64,000 nt of DNA from Rhyzopertha dominica (GCA_025024175.1 QCXZ01000064.1:12028001-12092000); one strand, 5' to 3'; shown: positions 21,701 to 33,193, counted from the first letter of the stretch. Notes: generated from the sequence alone by a model not told the origin. Translations and numbers: made by a program.

Positions 21701-22611
21701 GGTGGACACATTGAAATTTCCTCTTTTCATAGCTACAAAAATTGTTAATTTTGGATTCGAACTTTGATAAATACGAATTTAAATAATGGATCCATCATTT
21801 TTAATAACCCTGTATAACAATTATTATTAGGTCTGCACAAATCCACCAGATATTTACGATCTGTTTTTATGCTTTTTAGTGTAGATTAGATCTAGTCCAG
21901 GAGAAACACAGAACTGCTTTGGCCTATACCTATATAATGATAGATGTAAGTAAAAATGTAAGTTCGAGTTTTATAAAAAACGCCAAGCTCGACAGTTAAA
22001 ATAGCTTAATTTATTTAGCCAAAAAATTTGCACTTAAAGCATAAATGGCTACACCACGCTTTTATATTATTTGTACTTATTGTAACGTAGATAACACAAA
22101 ATTACTTAAAAAAAGCAAAAAAAACTGAACTGAACTGAAATACTGAAAGAAAAAAAATAATTCGCTTAATAGCAAGTATACGGTTACTTAAATTACTTCG
22201 TAGATAAAACTGATTTTGAATTGAATTTAACTAAGTGTTCATCTTGATTCTTTGTGTTTTATGAATTTGGAAGTGTACAAAAAATCAAAATCCTCAATCC
22301 CCAATACAAAATAAAGTAGATAGTGCTTTGTTTTTTTATACCTATGAGCCCAGAAAGCATTCGCTGTCGTATAATAATATACATTATAATAGGCCAAGCG
22401 ACTTAGCATTAGCTTCAAAAATAAATGGAATTCCATTCACCTCATGCATCTAGTGGCGTAGGTCAATCTTTCTTGTTTTAGCTAGCTACATAATCTAGAT
22501 ACAAACGCCAGTGGCATTATAATTGGTGTCAGTTGGTAACACTGGCCTATTACTTGCGGTCTCCATCTGTTTTGCTGGTCTAAGATAGGAACCGTCGACT
22601 CGGGGTTGCTA
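18773..22611. other. Intergenic; GC-richer patch 20800-21130
   Basis: No gene is recognised. A 102-codon plus frame at 20032-20340 has no domain and is AT-driven in composition. At 19520-19560 a block (TATCGAGCTGAAATTGTGC) resembles 24890-24930 (TATTGAGCTAAAATTTTAC), a weak dispersed-repeat pair. Positions 20800-21130 are GC-richer and of high complexity. ACCCTGTATA at 21814 resembles the ends of the TA-flanked family described at 45665 but has no partner. Confidence 0.3.
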
Positions 22612-25600
22612 GAGATGGGGTAATCAGTAATAATTACTTTCAATTCAGTATTTAATTATCATAATTTTTCCTTGTAAGGATTTATGTAAAAATAATTTTT
22701 TTGAACATCATTACAATGGTTCAGGCTTAATATACACGTTGAGCTTGAAGTCAAGCTCCCAGACGTAGGTAAACGCCTTGATTTTAAAAGTTGTTTTATT
22801 TCATAGGGTATTGCATTTGCAAGAGCTGTCTTGTCAAAGAAAGTTGAAACAGTAGTGTATTCTTTCTTAGTTTACTGCGCAGCTACTCTGCTGGTGTTTA
22901 TTTTGTGTTTGTTTTGTTCTAGCGATATTACATGTTATTAGTTTGTTATGCCAGGCAAACGAAGTTAGAGGCGCTGCGCCAAGCTTATTTACTCATGCTT
23001 TTCATGTCATTTCAAGGCGGGGCATTTTAATTGCAAAGCACAATCTATACAGTTATGTATCTTATAAGATGTTTTGCCAAAAGGATGGGGTCAAGATAAT
23101 CTAAGATGTAATGCAGTAATGATAAGCGCAGAAATTATAACCACGTCCCTGCATACATGAATTATGTGTGTGTGTGTAATCAACAAACCATACAAATTTA
23201 ATATATAAGAAGGCGTTAGCAAGCTTTTTATAACAGTTACCTGTAGTATTACTACAAATAGGTTTCTGACTTGAGAAAAAGGATTAAAGTGAACGAGTGT
23301 ATTGAAGTATTTATTGCAAAACGACTAAACACAAATTTACTGTTGTATACTTCCTTTCTTAAACAATTTGTCTGATTGTTTTAGGTGTATAGTACAGCAA
23401 CCTTAAATAAGATACGATCTACGGAACAGTTACGAAACTTAAAATGCATGTCTATGCTGTGCTATCTGCACCGCAACCAACTGCAGAAATTTGTTGCGAT
23501 CTCAAAACACCAAAATTTGCGCTATGCAGCCTGTAAAGTTCAAGCTCATATGTAGTTCCCGTTATTTTAGTTAGTATATAATACATTATAGTGTGATATA
23601 ATAAAGCTTCAACTATTTGAATTTTGAGGGCGTCATCAATGTACCCGTGCGCCATAATTTTTCAATAACAAATTGATATCCTCAAAAGCGCTAAAACGTT
23701 GAAGGCTAATCTGACCTACAGTTCTGGCCAAGCAGGTAGTTTAAACGGGCCTCTATCGCGCATATTTAATTTAATATTGGCTATAGTTGTCTTTTCTTGT
23801 TATCTATTTAGTAGTTATTACCTCCCAGCACGGTTTTGCAAAAAATAAATCATCATAGTATCACAGACATTAAATTATAAAACAATAATAAAAAATATCT
23901 TAGTGCATTTTGCTTGTATAAAAAAAACCAAGACCTATCCAACAAAATATCAACTACAGGCCGATCCGATTTTTTGAGATATTTAGAAATATTGAATGGA
24001 GGGGGGATAGGCTGATTTCCGGGGAAGAAGTACCTACATGCTGAGCATCGTTAGGCCAACGAACTATCAACCCGACCCATTGATCCGTTCTTGAGCTACG
24101 AGTGTGACAGGCATCAGACGAACAAAGTGCAAACTGCACCTTTTTTCATAAATAATGATTATGAAAATATGATTTTTCTATATCCACTGATACAGGTACC
24201 ATAAAGTCAACATATGTAAATTTTAAAGCTTTTCAAGTATACCTCGATTAAATAATATTTTTTTTCTTTTCAGGTAAGCTTCAAAGTCATTGCGGATTAG
24301 AAACAGTATAAACAAGTCGTGCAAGGTTTGTATGTACAACTACAGTAATGTCTGCTTATAACAAACCCGTTTATATCGAACCAATCTAAAAAGTACGAAC
24401 CCACATAAACGAATCTTAAATTTTTGGTATAGCCGCAAAAGTTATCAATTATGATGAACTTAAAACGATCAGGTAGGGGATTTCCCGAATACTGCAGGAT
24501 GTGTCATGTCAGGTTGACAGGAGCAGTAGCCGTCGCATGCTGCGTTATGTGTAGGATATGGGTTGCTAATATGCGTGTAATTACACGAAATGTATTTTAC
24601 AGAAGTTGCATGCAAAAAATGCAATTTAGTGCTGGGATAAAAATAATAAGTCTTATCAAATGTCACTAATTTCTGTAGTATTCACAAAAAGAAGTTTTCA
24701 CCTTTCAACACTCTCTAATGTGAGGATTGAGAACGTAACTGCGTGCAACCTCGTTTTATCTTTATCTGTCTATATATTTATCTTTAGATACAACATATAC
24801 ATGCTGAAGGTGTACAGTATATGGAGTAACGCAATTTCGAGAACTTTGAACAGTGCTTATTATTTATAACAATGTCCAATCGCCTATTGAGCTAAAATTT
24901 TACATACCTCTAGAAAATAACCTGAACACGAATCTGAAATCAGCTTCTTCCGATCGCGTCCAGTTCTTGAGAAATACACGTTTCAATTTTGAACTACTTT
25001 AAGACGCGAAGTGTTTTTCCCTTTGCTGCTAATTTGAAACCTATTTGACATTGACAGCCGGAATTAAAGTGATGTAAACCGTACTAATTGAACGATTTTA
25101 ACCATTCAATACATTTCAGCTTAAGAGCATTTTATGAATTGCAGTTCAAAGATCATGAAAGTAAGTAATAAATATCAGCAGATAACTTCTGGTGTAATTA
25201 CTATTTTTTACATCTAGGCGTTTATTTGAAACAAACATACTATGTAGAAAGTAAATAAGTGCTGTTGTATATATTGATCAATGAGGATATATAAAATTAC
25301 ATACAATACCCATATAAGTTATAATTTTCATTGTGGATGCTTTCATACAAATACTTTTGGCAAAACCCAGACAAAAATTACGAATAGACGATTATATACC
25401 TATACAAAAAATACATTAGCTTTGATGCATCGTAAAATATTCTCAAAAGGATGTCATCTAAGTGTTACGGTAAAATTACTGATTTTATTATATTAGTATA
25501 TCTTAAAAATATCTGATAGGTACCTACTGTGCAATTTTCAAGTACACAATTTGATTAAGCGTTACATATCATGTTAATAACATGTGAAATGAATAAAAGG

Positions 25601-26340
25601 GGTCAACTTTTAAGAAAAGATCCAGAGAATCATAAATAAAGCTCGCCCCTCCTTCCCTCAATCAAAGTCTGTTTTTGCCAGTCGAGAACAGCCATGATCA
25701 GTACGTTATGAAGCCAATTAAGTCGAAAGCACCGCTGGCTATTTAGCTCATTAAAACTTTTAACGCAGCACTTCAAGTTCAACGTCGTGCAGCCGTTGCC
25801 CCGTGAGCAACTCTTTGCAAATTAAAACATCTACTATAATATCCGCCCTTATTATTTTTACATAGCAGGGTGCGGTTATCTAATTTATAAAATGGCTGGT
25901 GGAAAGAAACAATTACTACCCACCTACCCTGTTGAAACGATAAATTTTAATACAATGCGTGCTCGCGCGAGGTGCGGTCGTACTAAAGCGCGTAATTTAT
26001 TTTCAGACCTGTCCCAAAAATATTTACGTACAACGGCCTTCGTTCAGCTCACAACGCCGCTTCATGTTTACTGATTTTGCCACTTCCTGAAAGCCGGTGT
26101 AAAAAATTGCAAAAAATACAGAAGCCGAAGTTAAGAAGTCGACATAAATCAACTTGATAGTTTAATTACAATCAGTGTGATTAATAACTTAGATTATAAT
26201 TTTAGGTCATTTTTGACAACAAATGTACAATCGCAAAGGCTCCGGGTTAACACAGATAAAGGCCAGCTTAATAGGTTTTGTATGCCTCGTCATTAAAATA
26301 ATGAATAAAAATAAGGAGTTTCCTTTTTTACCCATAGGGT
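22612..26340. other. Intergenic; possible hAT left end at 22611
   Basis: TAGAGATGGGGTAATCAG near 22611 has the form of a hAT terminus, but no inverted partner was seen. A short GT microsatellite lies at about 23167-23178. A run of G occurs at 24000-24006. Small frames (23452-23655, 24451-24669, 25892-26074) show no domain. No RNA gene was found. Confidence 0.3.
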
Positions 26341-26344
26341 GTAA

Positions 26345-26879
26345 AGGTATGCAGTGTCTCTCACTCGTTTACTGTCTTTTGCACTATTTTCTTCCACTTG
26401 GTCCTGTCCTTTGCTATTCCTCTAGCTTCGTCGCAGGTGAGGTTTCTCTTCTTCAACGCCTCGTCCACTGTCATGTTACATGTCTTCTGCGGCCTTCCTC
26501 TTTTTTATTTCCTTGTACTTTTGCCTCCCATACTAGTTGTGCTGGCCTTTCCTCATTGACTCTCACCAGTTGCCCGAACCTTTTCAGTTTATTCTCTTCC
26601 ATAGTTTGTTTAATCGACTCTATTTCAAGTTCTTCTATGATTCTGTCGCTTCTTATTGTCCATTCTAGTCACCCCTGTAACACGTCTCAAGTATTTCATC
26701 TCTGTTGCCTACAGTCTACTTAAAAGTTATCTTTTAACACCCAGCTTTCACTACCGTATGTCAATATTAGTCTATAAATGGTCTTGTACATCGTAATTTT
26801 TGTCTTCTCATTTATTTCCTTTTTACTTATTAACGTCCTATTTAGTGAGTGGTACACCTTTATGCACTAGTGATTCTTC
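26345..26879 (-). pseudogene. RTE-like LINE, C-terminal RT fragment (downstream half of a split copy)
   Basis: Minus-strand translation begins [20 protein letters not shown] at about 26855 and continues [20 protein letters not shown]. After stops it decays to RIIEELEIESIKQTMEENK and FGQLVRVNEERPAQLVWEAK and fades near 26380 (ARGIAKDRTKWKK). This is the post-palm and C-terminal region of the LINE class often annotated endonuclease-reverse transcriptase. It continues the fragment at 28577-28760; the two were separated by a later LINE insertion. The family assignment to RTE is by motif style. Confidence 0.75.
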
Positions 26880-28576
26880 TATTCTATTCTATTCTATCTT
26901 CTGCGGTGCGACCCTGCAAAAGGGGCGGGGCGCTGCACTTAGACCTTTCGATCCATTGTGCCCGCACCGTAGCTTAGAAGAGTCCTGCCTTCTCAAAGAA
27001 GTGCAGTATCTCTTTCCAAGGTAATCTATAAAGATCTTCAGTCTTAATAAATTGAGACCCAAATTCTCCAAACCTTTTGCCCCCCAGCGGTCCGCAGTTG
27101 GTAAGGAGGTGAATCGGAGTTTCCTCCTCTTCTAAGCAGAACCTACAGGTGCTACTTTCCACTACACCCATATTATATAGGTGTTTATTGAGCCGGCAGT
27201 GTCCCGTGAGGACACCCACCACTAATCGCAATTGAGAGCAACTCCGGCTTAAAAGCCATTTGCGTTCCTGGGCAAGCGTAGGTCCAGTGATGAAGGCCCT
27301 AGATTGCCTCAGTTCTGGCGCGTCTTCCCAATACAGGTAAAACTGACGACCAAGCCACTTTGTGATCTCGGCCCTCAGTCTGCTTTCTGGAATGGCGATG
27401 GAAGGTTGTGGTCCGAGATAACGTGCGGACGCCGCCTTCTTCGCTAATTCATCAGCCATTTCATTGCCTTCAATGCCTGCATGAGCAGGCACCCAAATCA
27501 AGTTAACCCGATTATGTTGGGCCAACCTTACTAATGTGTTGCGACAGTCCAGTAAAAGGCCGGAGCGCACCCTAACACAGGTAAGCGCTCGAAGTGCCGC
27601 CTGGCTATCGCAGCAAATGTAGATATGCAGTCCGGAATACCCTCTTCTGAGGTTCTCATGAGCACATGCCAGAATTGCATAAATTTCCGCTTGGAATACG
27701 CTAGGGTACTCTCCTAGTGACAAACTGAGTTGCACCCTCGGAGATGTACCACATACTCCCGCGCCTGTGCCTGTGTCCATTTTAGATCCATCTGTGTACC
27801 AGATGAGTCCTTGTGGCACAAGCATGTTTTCACCATTCAGAAACCACTCCTCCTTATCGGGGATAACGATTCTGTATGGTGTGTTAAAACACATAGTCGT
27901 GTTAATCCTATCTCTTGTCATTGAGAGAATAGCTTGATCTCCGTTCGGTACAGAGAGCGCTATACGGTGCCCTTCTCCCCCAGACTTCCAATTACCTAAC
28001 CCCTGCAATCTAAAGGCCGCTTTCCGGGCTTCATACTCTACCCTTACGTGTAGAGGTTCCAGTCCCAGAAGCACCTCCATAGATGCAGTAGGTGTCGTTC
28101 TCATGCCACCGGTTATCATAAGACAGCCCAGTCGTTGAATTTGTGCTAATGCCTTCCTGATATTGTGTTTCGCAGTAGAGCGCCACCATACCAGGGCGGC
28201 GTAAGTAATGAGAGGTCTCACCACAGTTGTGTACAGCCAGTACGCGACCTGTGGTTGAAGTCCCCAACTGTTTCCCCAAAGACGTCTGCACACCCACAGT
28301 GTTGCACACGCCTTTCGGCTGATTTCGTTAACATGATCCGTCCAAGCAAGTTTGGAATCCAGGGTTACACCTAGATACCTCACCGTCGGTACCGGATTCA
28401 ATGTTACGTTTTGCAAAGAAGGCCATCGAATGGATCCCTGTTTACGTTTATTTGTGAACACCAAGAGTTCCATCTTTGCCGGATTAACCGACAATCCTCT
28501 TTGTTCACACCACCTACTGGTCCTGTTTAGAGCAATTTGCATCAGCTCTGAAACCGGCCCCAGAAATTTACCTGAA
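26880..28576 (-). mobile_element. 5'-truncated R1/LOA-like LINE inserted in the RTE-like copy
   Basis: The insertion is bounded by a 7-bp target duplication ATTCTTC (26873-26879 and 28577-28583). Its 3' end on the minus strand is a short (TAGAA)n tail at about 26880-26898, as expected for target-primed reverse transcription. The 5' end lacks the endonuclease and most of the RT palm, a typical 5' truncation. The body is 1.7 kb and contains the open frame at 26974-28542. Confidence 0.88.
26974..28542 (-). CDS. LINE ORF2 fragment: RT thumb, RNase H and CCHC finger
   Basis: An open frame of 522 codons. The N-terminal part is the post-catalytic RT (TSRWCEQRGLSVNPAKMELL, then YLGVTLDSKLAWTDH, then LGLEPLHVRVEYEARKAAF near 175). 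The RNase H domain lies at about residues 245-370, with WYTDGSKMD, the E of FQAEIYAILAC, CDSQAALRAL and VPAHAGIEGNEMADELAKKA carrying the usual D-E-D-D residues. A zinc finger CRFCLEEEETPIHLLTNC is near residues 470-490. RNase H would remove the RNA template during reverse transcription. The catalytic YADD lies upstream and is missing, so the protein cannot be an active RT. The ATG used is incidental, because the frame runs up to the truncation point. No stop has accumulated, so the insertion is fairly recent. Confidence 0.9.
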   Translation of the reverse strand: MQIALNRTSRWCEQRGLSVNPAKMELLVFTNKRKQGSIRWPSLQNVTLNPVPTVRYLGVTLDSKLAWTDHVNEISRKACATLWVCRRLWGNSWGLQPQVAYWLYTTVVRPLITYAALVWWRSTAKHNIRKALAQIQRLGCLMITGGMRTTPTASMEVLLGLEPLHVRVEYEARKAAFRLQGLGNWKSGGEGHRIALSVPNGDQAILSMTRDRINTTMCFNTPYRIVIPDKEEWFLNGENMLVPQGLIWYTDGSKMDTGTGAGVCGTSPRVQLSLSLGEYPSVFQAEIYAILACAHENLRRGYSGLHIYICCDSQAALRALTCVRVRSGLLLDCRNTLVRLAQHNRVNLIWVPAHAGIEGNEMADELAKKAASARYLGPQPSIAIPESRLRAEITKWLGRQFYLYWEDAPELRQSRAFITGPTLAQERKWLLSRSCSQLRLVVGVLTGHCRLNKHLYNMGVVESSTCRFCLEEEETPIHLLTNCGPLGGKRFGEFGSQFIKTEDLYRLPWKEILHFFEKAGLF

Positions 28577-28760
28577 ATTCTTCCATTTATGTCTTATTCA
28601 TCCATACTTACATTGCTTCATATTGTAACTCCTAGGTGCTTAAAACTTTTAACCTGTTCTATTTGTTTCCTATTTATTGTTATGCCTATCTTTTTGTCCT
28701 CCTTTCCTATGGCCATTGTTTTAGCGTTGCTCGTATTTTTTTAGCATTTTACGTTTTGTT
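28577..28760 (-). pseudogene. RTE-like LINE, upstream half of the split copy
   Basis: Minus-strand translation contains SNAKTMAIGKEDKKIGITIN, then IEQVKSFKHLGVTI, then a stop and NVSMDE-DINGRI. This is the segment that precedes RxYHxLN in this LINE class, so it joins naturally to 26345-26879 once the inserted element and one target copy are removed. It is truncated upstream near 28760. Confidence 0.72.
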
Positions 28761-29599
28761 AGTTCTTTCTCTCACAACTGCCTATACAATAGATAATGTT
28801 CCCATTTTCAAATTAAGGGGTATAAAAATATCACATCATGTGTATATAAAAAAGCTTAACGAGCTTCTCGTGCAGCTTTAGCAAAAATTTCATTAAAATC
28901 AATATATTCTGTAAACATCTATGGTTTTAGGGCACCGTGTGAATCTTATTTGATTTCCCACATGAAGGAATATTGTACAATACATAAAGTTTGTTACTGG
29001 CATTTACAATTATGGAAGTTCAGTAACTGAATCATTTATATGGTAGTTCTTAAAGGCATGTGGAAACAACACAATGCAAGTTTTAACAAATTAATGAAGA
29101 AACTCATTAAGCTGTTCCAAGTAAGGTAATGAATTGGAAGTTTTCTATTCTTATTTTATTCATTTAGCTTTTTATATTAAACTTATAACAATTGTATAAT
29201 TCCTAATAAATAGGAAATGTTTTTATTGTTACTATTATTCAATAATTTCATGGGTTCTAGGGTAGTTCGTAAATTTATTGCTTTAAAATATAAACTGTTA
29301 ACAAACTCTTACAAACATTTAGAAAACAAAGTTTTATAAACAGAAAGCTTGAAACACTGATAGTTTTCGTATTTACTTGTTTTTTTGTATTAATATACTG
29401 AGTACATGCAGTCTGTGCTTGACAAACAAGTTCATTGTAAGTAATGAATCCTTAAGAACAGGCATTTATGGATGTGAATAATATAAAATAATACTTTATG
29501 TCTGCAAAATGCAAACTTGACACTTGTAACGATATAGAATAACTTAATTTATCCCTAATGCTGGAACTTGCGCATCTTCCGCCTTACTTGTCTTGCTTC
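28761..29599. other. Intergenic
   Basis: AT-rich, with no gene or repeat recognised. Confidence 0.3.
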
Positions 29600-30170
29600 C
29601 TATCGAGTCTGCGGGTTTTCTTGATACCATCGCTTGCACCACAAAGGAATTCCTATATGACAGACAGAACGTACAATGTCCCCGATCACGAAATTCTGGT
29701 GTTCGTTTATTCCAGAATGGAAGGATACTTTTTGCAACATCGTCAACAAAGTAGTACGAGATGATAGAGTAACAACTTTTCATAAGAACCTATAATATTT
29801 AGGATTCCTCTTCAGAAGCGCAATTGCCAGTGCCAGTACCTTATCTACCGTCTTACGTCTTCCATGGGGATTGCGTTTTGCACAGCATAATTGTGACAAC
29901 ATCCCCCTGTGAAAAAACAAAGAATTATTTATTATTTTTTAAATTAGATCTAGGTATTTCACCTACCTTTAAATAAGTTTCTTAAAGAAGGGGAATCTGC
30001 AAGTTCTGTCAATGCCCCCACATCTCCAGATTTATTTTTGTACTTCCTTTTCAATTTGCAAATGTAGGCCTCTTTGTTTTTCACCGTATGCATAAGACGC
30101 CTTTTTCTAGATGAACCGTTTGCTCTTGACATGTCTGGAATGCCCCGGAAACAGGATGACCACTCACATT
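29600..30170 (-). pseudogene. P-element / THAP9-like transposase fragment with an intron
   Basis: Exon A on the minus strand reads SRANGSSRKRRLMHTVKNKE, CKLKRKYKNKSGDVG, DSPSLRNLFKGR to a donor at 29962. A 56-nt AT-rich intron (29907-29962, GTGAAA...TTTTTTCACAG) leads to exon B: KRNPHGRRKTVDKVLALAIA, LLKRNPKYYRFL. A TGA (29780-29782) interrupts, then the same frame goes on KVVTLSSRTTLLTMLQKVSF, HSGINEH. The order (basic helix, NPxGRRxTxxxKxLALAxxKxxPxxYRFL, LPSxxTLxxxLxKxxxxxGIN) matches P-superfamily transposases, which excise and insert DNA using GTP as cofactor. The THAP finger and the RNase H-like catalytic part are missing. Single stop in frame, so a decayed but not ancient copy. A THAP remnant lies on the same strand at 32863-33024. 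Confidence 0.7.
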
Positions 30171-30925
30171 AGATGTGTCTTGGCTGTCTTGTAAACCAAA
30201 ATAACTAGCTGCTAGATGTTTCAGCTAAAATATATGATACGTTAATTCCCAAGACATCATAAATGCACATTTTTTACAGGTTAGGTTAGCATGTTCTACA
30301 CCAACTAAATTGGTATGCTTACATAACTGCTGGATATAATGAGGGAACAGCATCTACTCGCAATTTTCACGTAACTAGATTCAAGCTACAAATTCTATAA
30401 TTGCGAAAAGAAAAGCCATGCAGATATAAAAGCATTGTGATTTTAATTTAGCTATATTAAGCATTTTTCAGCATTAGAAGGATAATAATGCATTCTTCCC
30501 ACAACCACATCACTGCATCGGCAGACCAAGCAACGACACTGTTGCATAATGTTAATTGCTACAGCAATCTAGAGATACCTATGATAAGTTTTCTTAACAA
30601 AANTAATATCACAATTGCTATTGTACTACTTACATTTTACAATCAGATGGTGGTGATATTGGGTTACACACCTTTAACCAACCAGTACTGCTTCTACGGT
30701 AATGAATTCTACATTAATGAAGTAAATTTCCTTACTCCAAATAGTTATTTAACGCAGGCTCCTGCTGCTTTCGTTCTCAGACTCAAGCAGCGAAAAAAGA
30801 TGCTGGAGTCACTAACCTCGTGTCTCCACAAAGCAGTAAGACCCATAAACCAAAGATTAATTAATAACAATATCTTATCCCACAATAACTACAAACTTAC
30901 CAAGTTTACCCTTGTAGCAGTGCAA
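30171..30925 (+). other. Spacer with an unassigned 146-codon frame cut by a hAT insertion
   Basis: The plus frame 30488-30928 has no domain I recognise and contains one N (30603). Its last codons fall on the 8-bp target site of the hAT element at 30926. Beyond the element (from 32153) the same phase stays open for about 20 more codons, so the frame was longer before insertion. This may be chance. Donor-like CTTGGTAAGTTT on the minus strand at about 30893-30904 was also seen. Confidence 0.2.
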
Positions 30926-32144
30926 TAGTGTTGTCAATATTGTAATGATTCGTTACTCAGTAATCGTTACTTCACAATAATCGAAGTAATCGATTACCAA
31001 TTGTGAACAGTAGTCGTTACACGATTACTGCTCGTATACCGATATTCTGCAGTGCCGCAGCACAGCACAGTCATGCGGTAGTGAGTAACGACTACGACGA
31101 ATAACGAGTAAGGAAAGATTCGGTTCGGATTCGATAGGTAACGGCTGAAGTAAGATACGTGCATCGATTGTAGATAAAATAGAAGGTAGTTAAATGCGGG
31201 GAAAAGTAGGTTTTTAGTCTTTTAGCTTACAAAATAAAGATTCTAAGGTCGCGTTGAGAAATAAGTTTAAAAATATTATGGTCCAGGTGAATGTTGTTAA
31301 TTTTGTTTTTCCATCAGCATTTAATAATTATTTGCTCTGCTTCTGTTACAGTAAAAGTGAAACCGTCTGACAAAATCTTACTACCTACACCAAAAATAAT
31401 TATTAATGTAATAAATATTGTTAGTGCCTTACTAAACGCATATAATAATTTAGTTTGTGTTATCCTTAATGTTTGTTTTTTTTTCTAAATACAAGAATAC
31501 CATTAACGAAAAATACTCCACTTATTACTGACGCATTTGTTTAATGTGTATATATTTGATAGAATTTTTTTATCTGCTTAACACCAAAATTAATCTTGTT
31601 GACGGCAAAATGTAGGAAATCCCATGTCAATTACTGATGTAATAACGCTGTTTCTATAATTACATCGAAAGAAAAAAAATGAGTGAACCATTTTATGTGC
31701 ATATTTTTGCATATATACCTACCTTTCATTTTTACTCTAACAATATTATTTACATTTGCCGTTGTACTTCTTTGGTTATTATTTGCACAAAAAGGTGTAC
31801 CTACTAATTCTCATTGCTTTTATTTTCAATTATATATAATTACATAAAAACTTCATAATTTTTATGCGCCTCCGTTTTAAAGTAGGTACCTACTTATTAA
31901 ATTTCAAACGCAGCTGCAATAATCGTACGTGTTCGCGTGGAATACAGTACCTTCCGTAACCGCGGTTGCTTTACGAATAACGATTATTAGTGCAAGACTG
32001 TAACGTACTCCTCCCGTATTCTGGAATGGCAACACGAATGTGTTACCGCTGAGTAATCGTTAACGAGTACGAAGTAACGATTACTAGTTATACCAGTAAC
32101 GAGTAATCGCGATTACATAAAAGTAATCGGATTTGACATCACTA
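30926..32144. mobile_element. Non-autonomous hAT element, 1219 bp, perfect 8-bp target duplication
   Basis: Left end TAGTGTTGTCAATATTG, right end (reverse complement) TAGTGATGTCAAATCCG. Identical flanks CAGTGCAA at 30918-30925 and 32145-32152 give a textbook 8-bp hAT target duplication. Both subterminal zones are packed with GTAATCG/CGATTAC and AGTAACGATTACT words (30945-31045 and 32045-32130), in inverted orientation. The interior is AT-rich with no transposase frame; the 65-codon plus frame 31291-31488 has no motif. Confidence 0.93.
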
Positions 32145-32152
32145 CAGTGCAA

Positions 32153-32796
32153 TTACCACGGACAGCCGTAGTTCAACCAACGGTGCAACTATACAACAAA
32201 AGAGCCCAGAGTACTACATCATGACATTTCAACAATGGTAACTTACCAGGCTTCACTAGATATTAACACTTTTATGTAATAATAACGCAATGAAATGAAT
32301 TTAACGTCCAAACACCAAACACAAAGTCGCACTTAACTCTATAATTCTAAAAAGCAATATGGCGGACAAATGCGTAATCACGTACACGGCGCAGGCGTGC
32401 AAGGATGCCAAATTTATTTCAAAATAGTAATAACTCTGATCTGATCTCTGAAATCCAGCGAAAGGTTATTTATATATCGTCAAATATTTCAGAGTATTAA
32501 GTCACAACCAAAAATATTCTTAAACACTATTAATAAAAAAAATTGTAATAAAAGTGAGTGGAATAAAGTGAATTTCTTATAACAGGATAAGGAAAAAATT
32601 GTGCGATCTGGCAACTACACAGTTTGTCCAATCGGAATGCAGAATCACCGCGCTCGTGCTGCCCTCTGAGCTCCTTCCCAACTGAAGACAGGGATAAACA
32701 TAATAGAATAATGCTAATGTTAAACAAGGATAAAATTTCGCTTAAAACCGAACCAATTTCCCTTTTTAGTTGGGAACGGCTGTTTTTGTCATACCA
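32153..32796. other. Intergenic
   Basis: CAATATGGCGG at 32357 (a GCCATATT word on the minus strand) resembles the termini of the P-like family at 32797 and may be a degenerate piece of it. On the minus strand a donor-like GCCTGGTAAGTTACC occurs near 32247. No gene can be supported. Confidence 0.25.
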
Positions 32797-33193
32797 TTAG
32801 GCATTCCAAACCACGTGATTCCAATATGGCGGCTGTGGGCAATTTTTTTTCGATACTGCCATATCGTCTCTCTTAATTGCAGCAGTCCATAGAACCCCAC
32901 GCATCTCGGATAATTCATTTTTGTATGCAACAAGTTTATGTTTTACAACAGCAAGAACTGAATAAAATTTCACTTCATCTCTGTGACTTCGACTTCCACG
33001 GCTAACCACAAAAGGCACGTAACAGGCATTTTTGCTTAAAAAACATATCTTAAAAAAATGATAAAGAACTTCACAACTTTACAAAAAGACAAAGCGTCTC
33101 AATTATGAAGCTGTTTGCTCTAATGACATTACAATATATGGTTGCCCACAACGCCCATTTGGATTTTGTTTGACAGTTTGTTGGAATGCCTAA
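32797..33193. mobile_element. Short P-superfamily-like element (family P-a), copy A
   Basis: Inverted termini: left TTAGGCATTCCAAACCACGT followed by GATTCCAATATGGCGGC; right (reverse complement) TTAGGCATTCCAACAAACTG followed by an AAATCCAAATGGGCG block and GTGGGCAA. The same termini, with TTAGGCTTTTTA, bound the element at 59251-59796. The 397-bp element encloses a THAP-domain remnant, which with the 8-bp target duplication of copy B points to the P superfamily. Copy A itself shows no clear target duplication. Confidence 0.72.
32863..33024 (-). pseudogene. THAP-domain remnant inside copy A
   Basis: Minus-strand translation CYVPF...SRGSRSHRDEVKFYS followed by KLVAYKNELSEMRGVLWTA and AIKRDDM. 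The spacing from the first Cys to the invariant Trp and the RxxxW...IKRDD pattern fit the N-terminal half of a THAP zinc finger, the DNA-binding domain of P-type transposases. The second Cys appears lost through a small change at VPFVVS (expected VPFCGS-like), and the distal C2H residues and AVPTIF-type tail are missing because the right terminus of the element follows directly. It is an internal-deletion product, not a gene. Confidence 0.55.

Noticed and set aside
28031..28374. Frames on both strands overlapping the LINE ORF
   Set aside because: Shadows of the 26974-28542 coding frame.
30488..30928. 146-codon frame as a genuine gene truncated by the hAT insertion
   Set aside because: No recognised domain, AT-driven composition and an N inside; kept only as a note.
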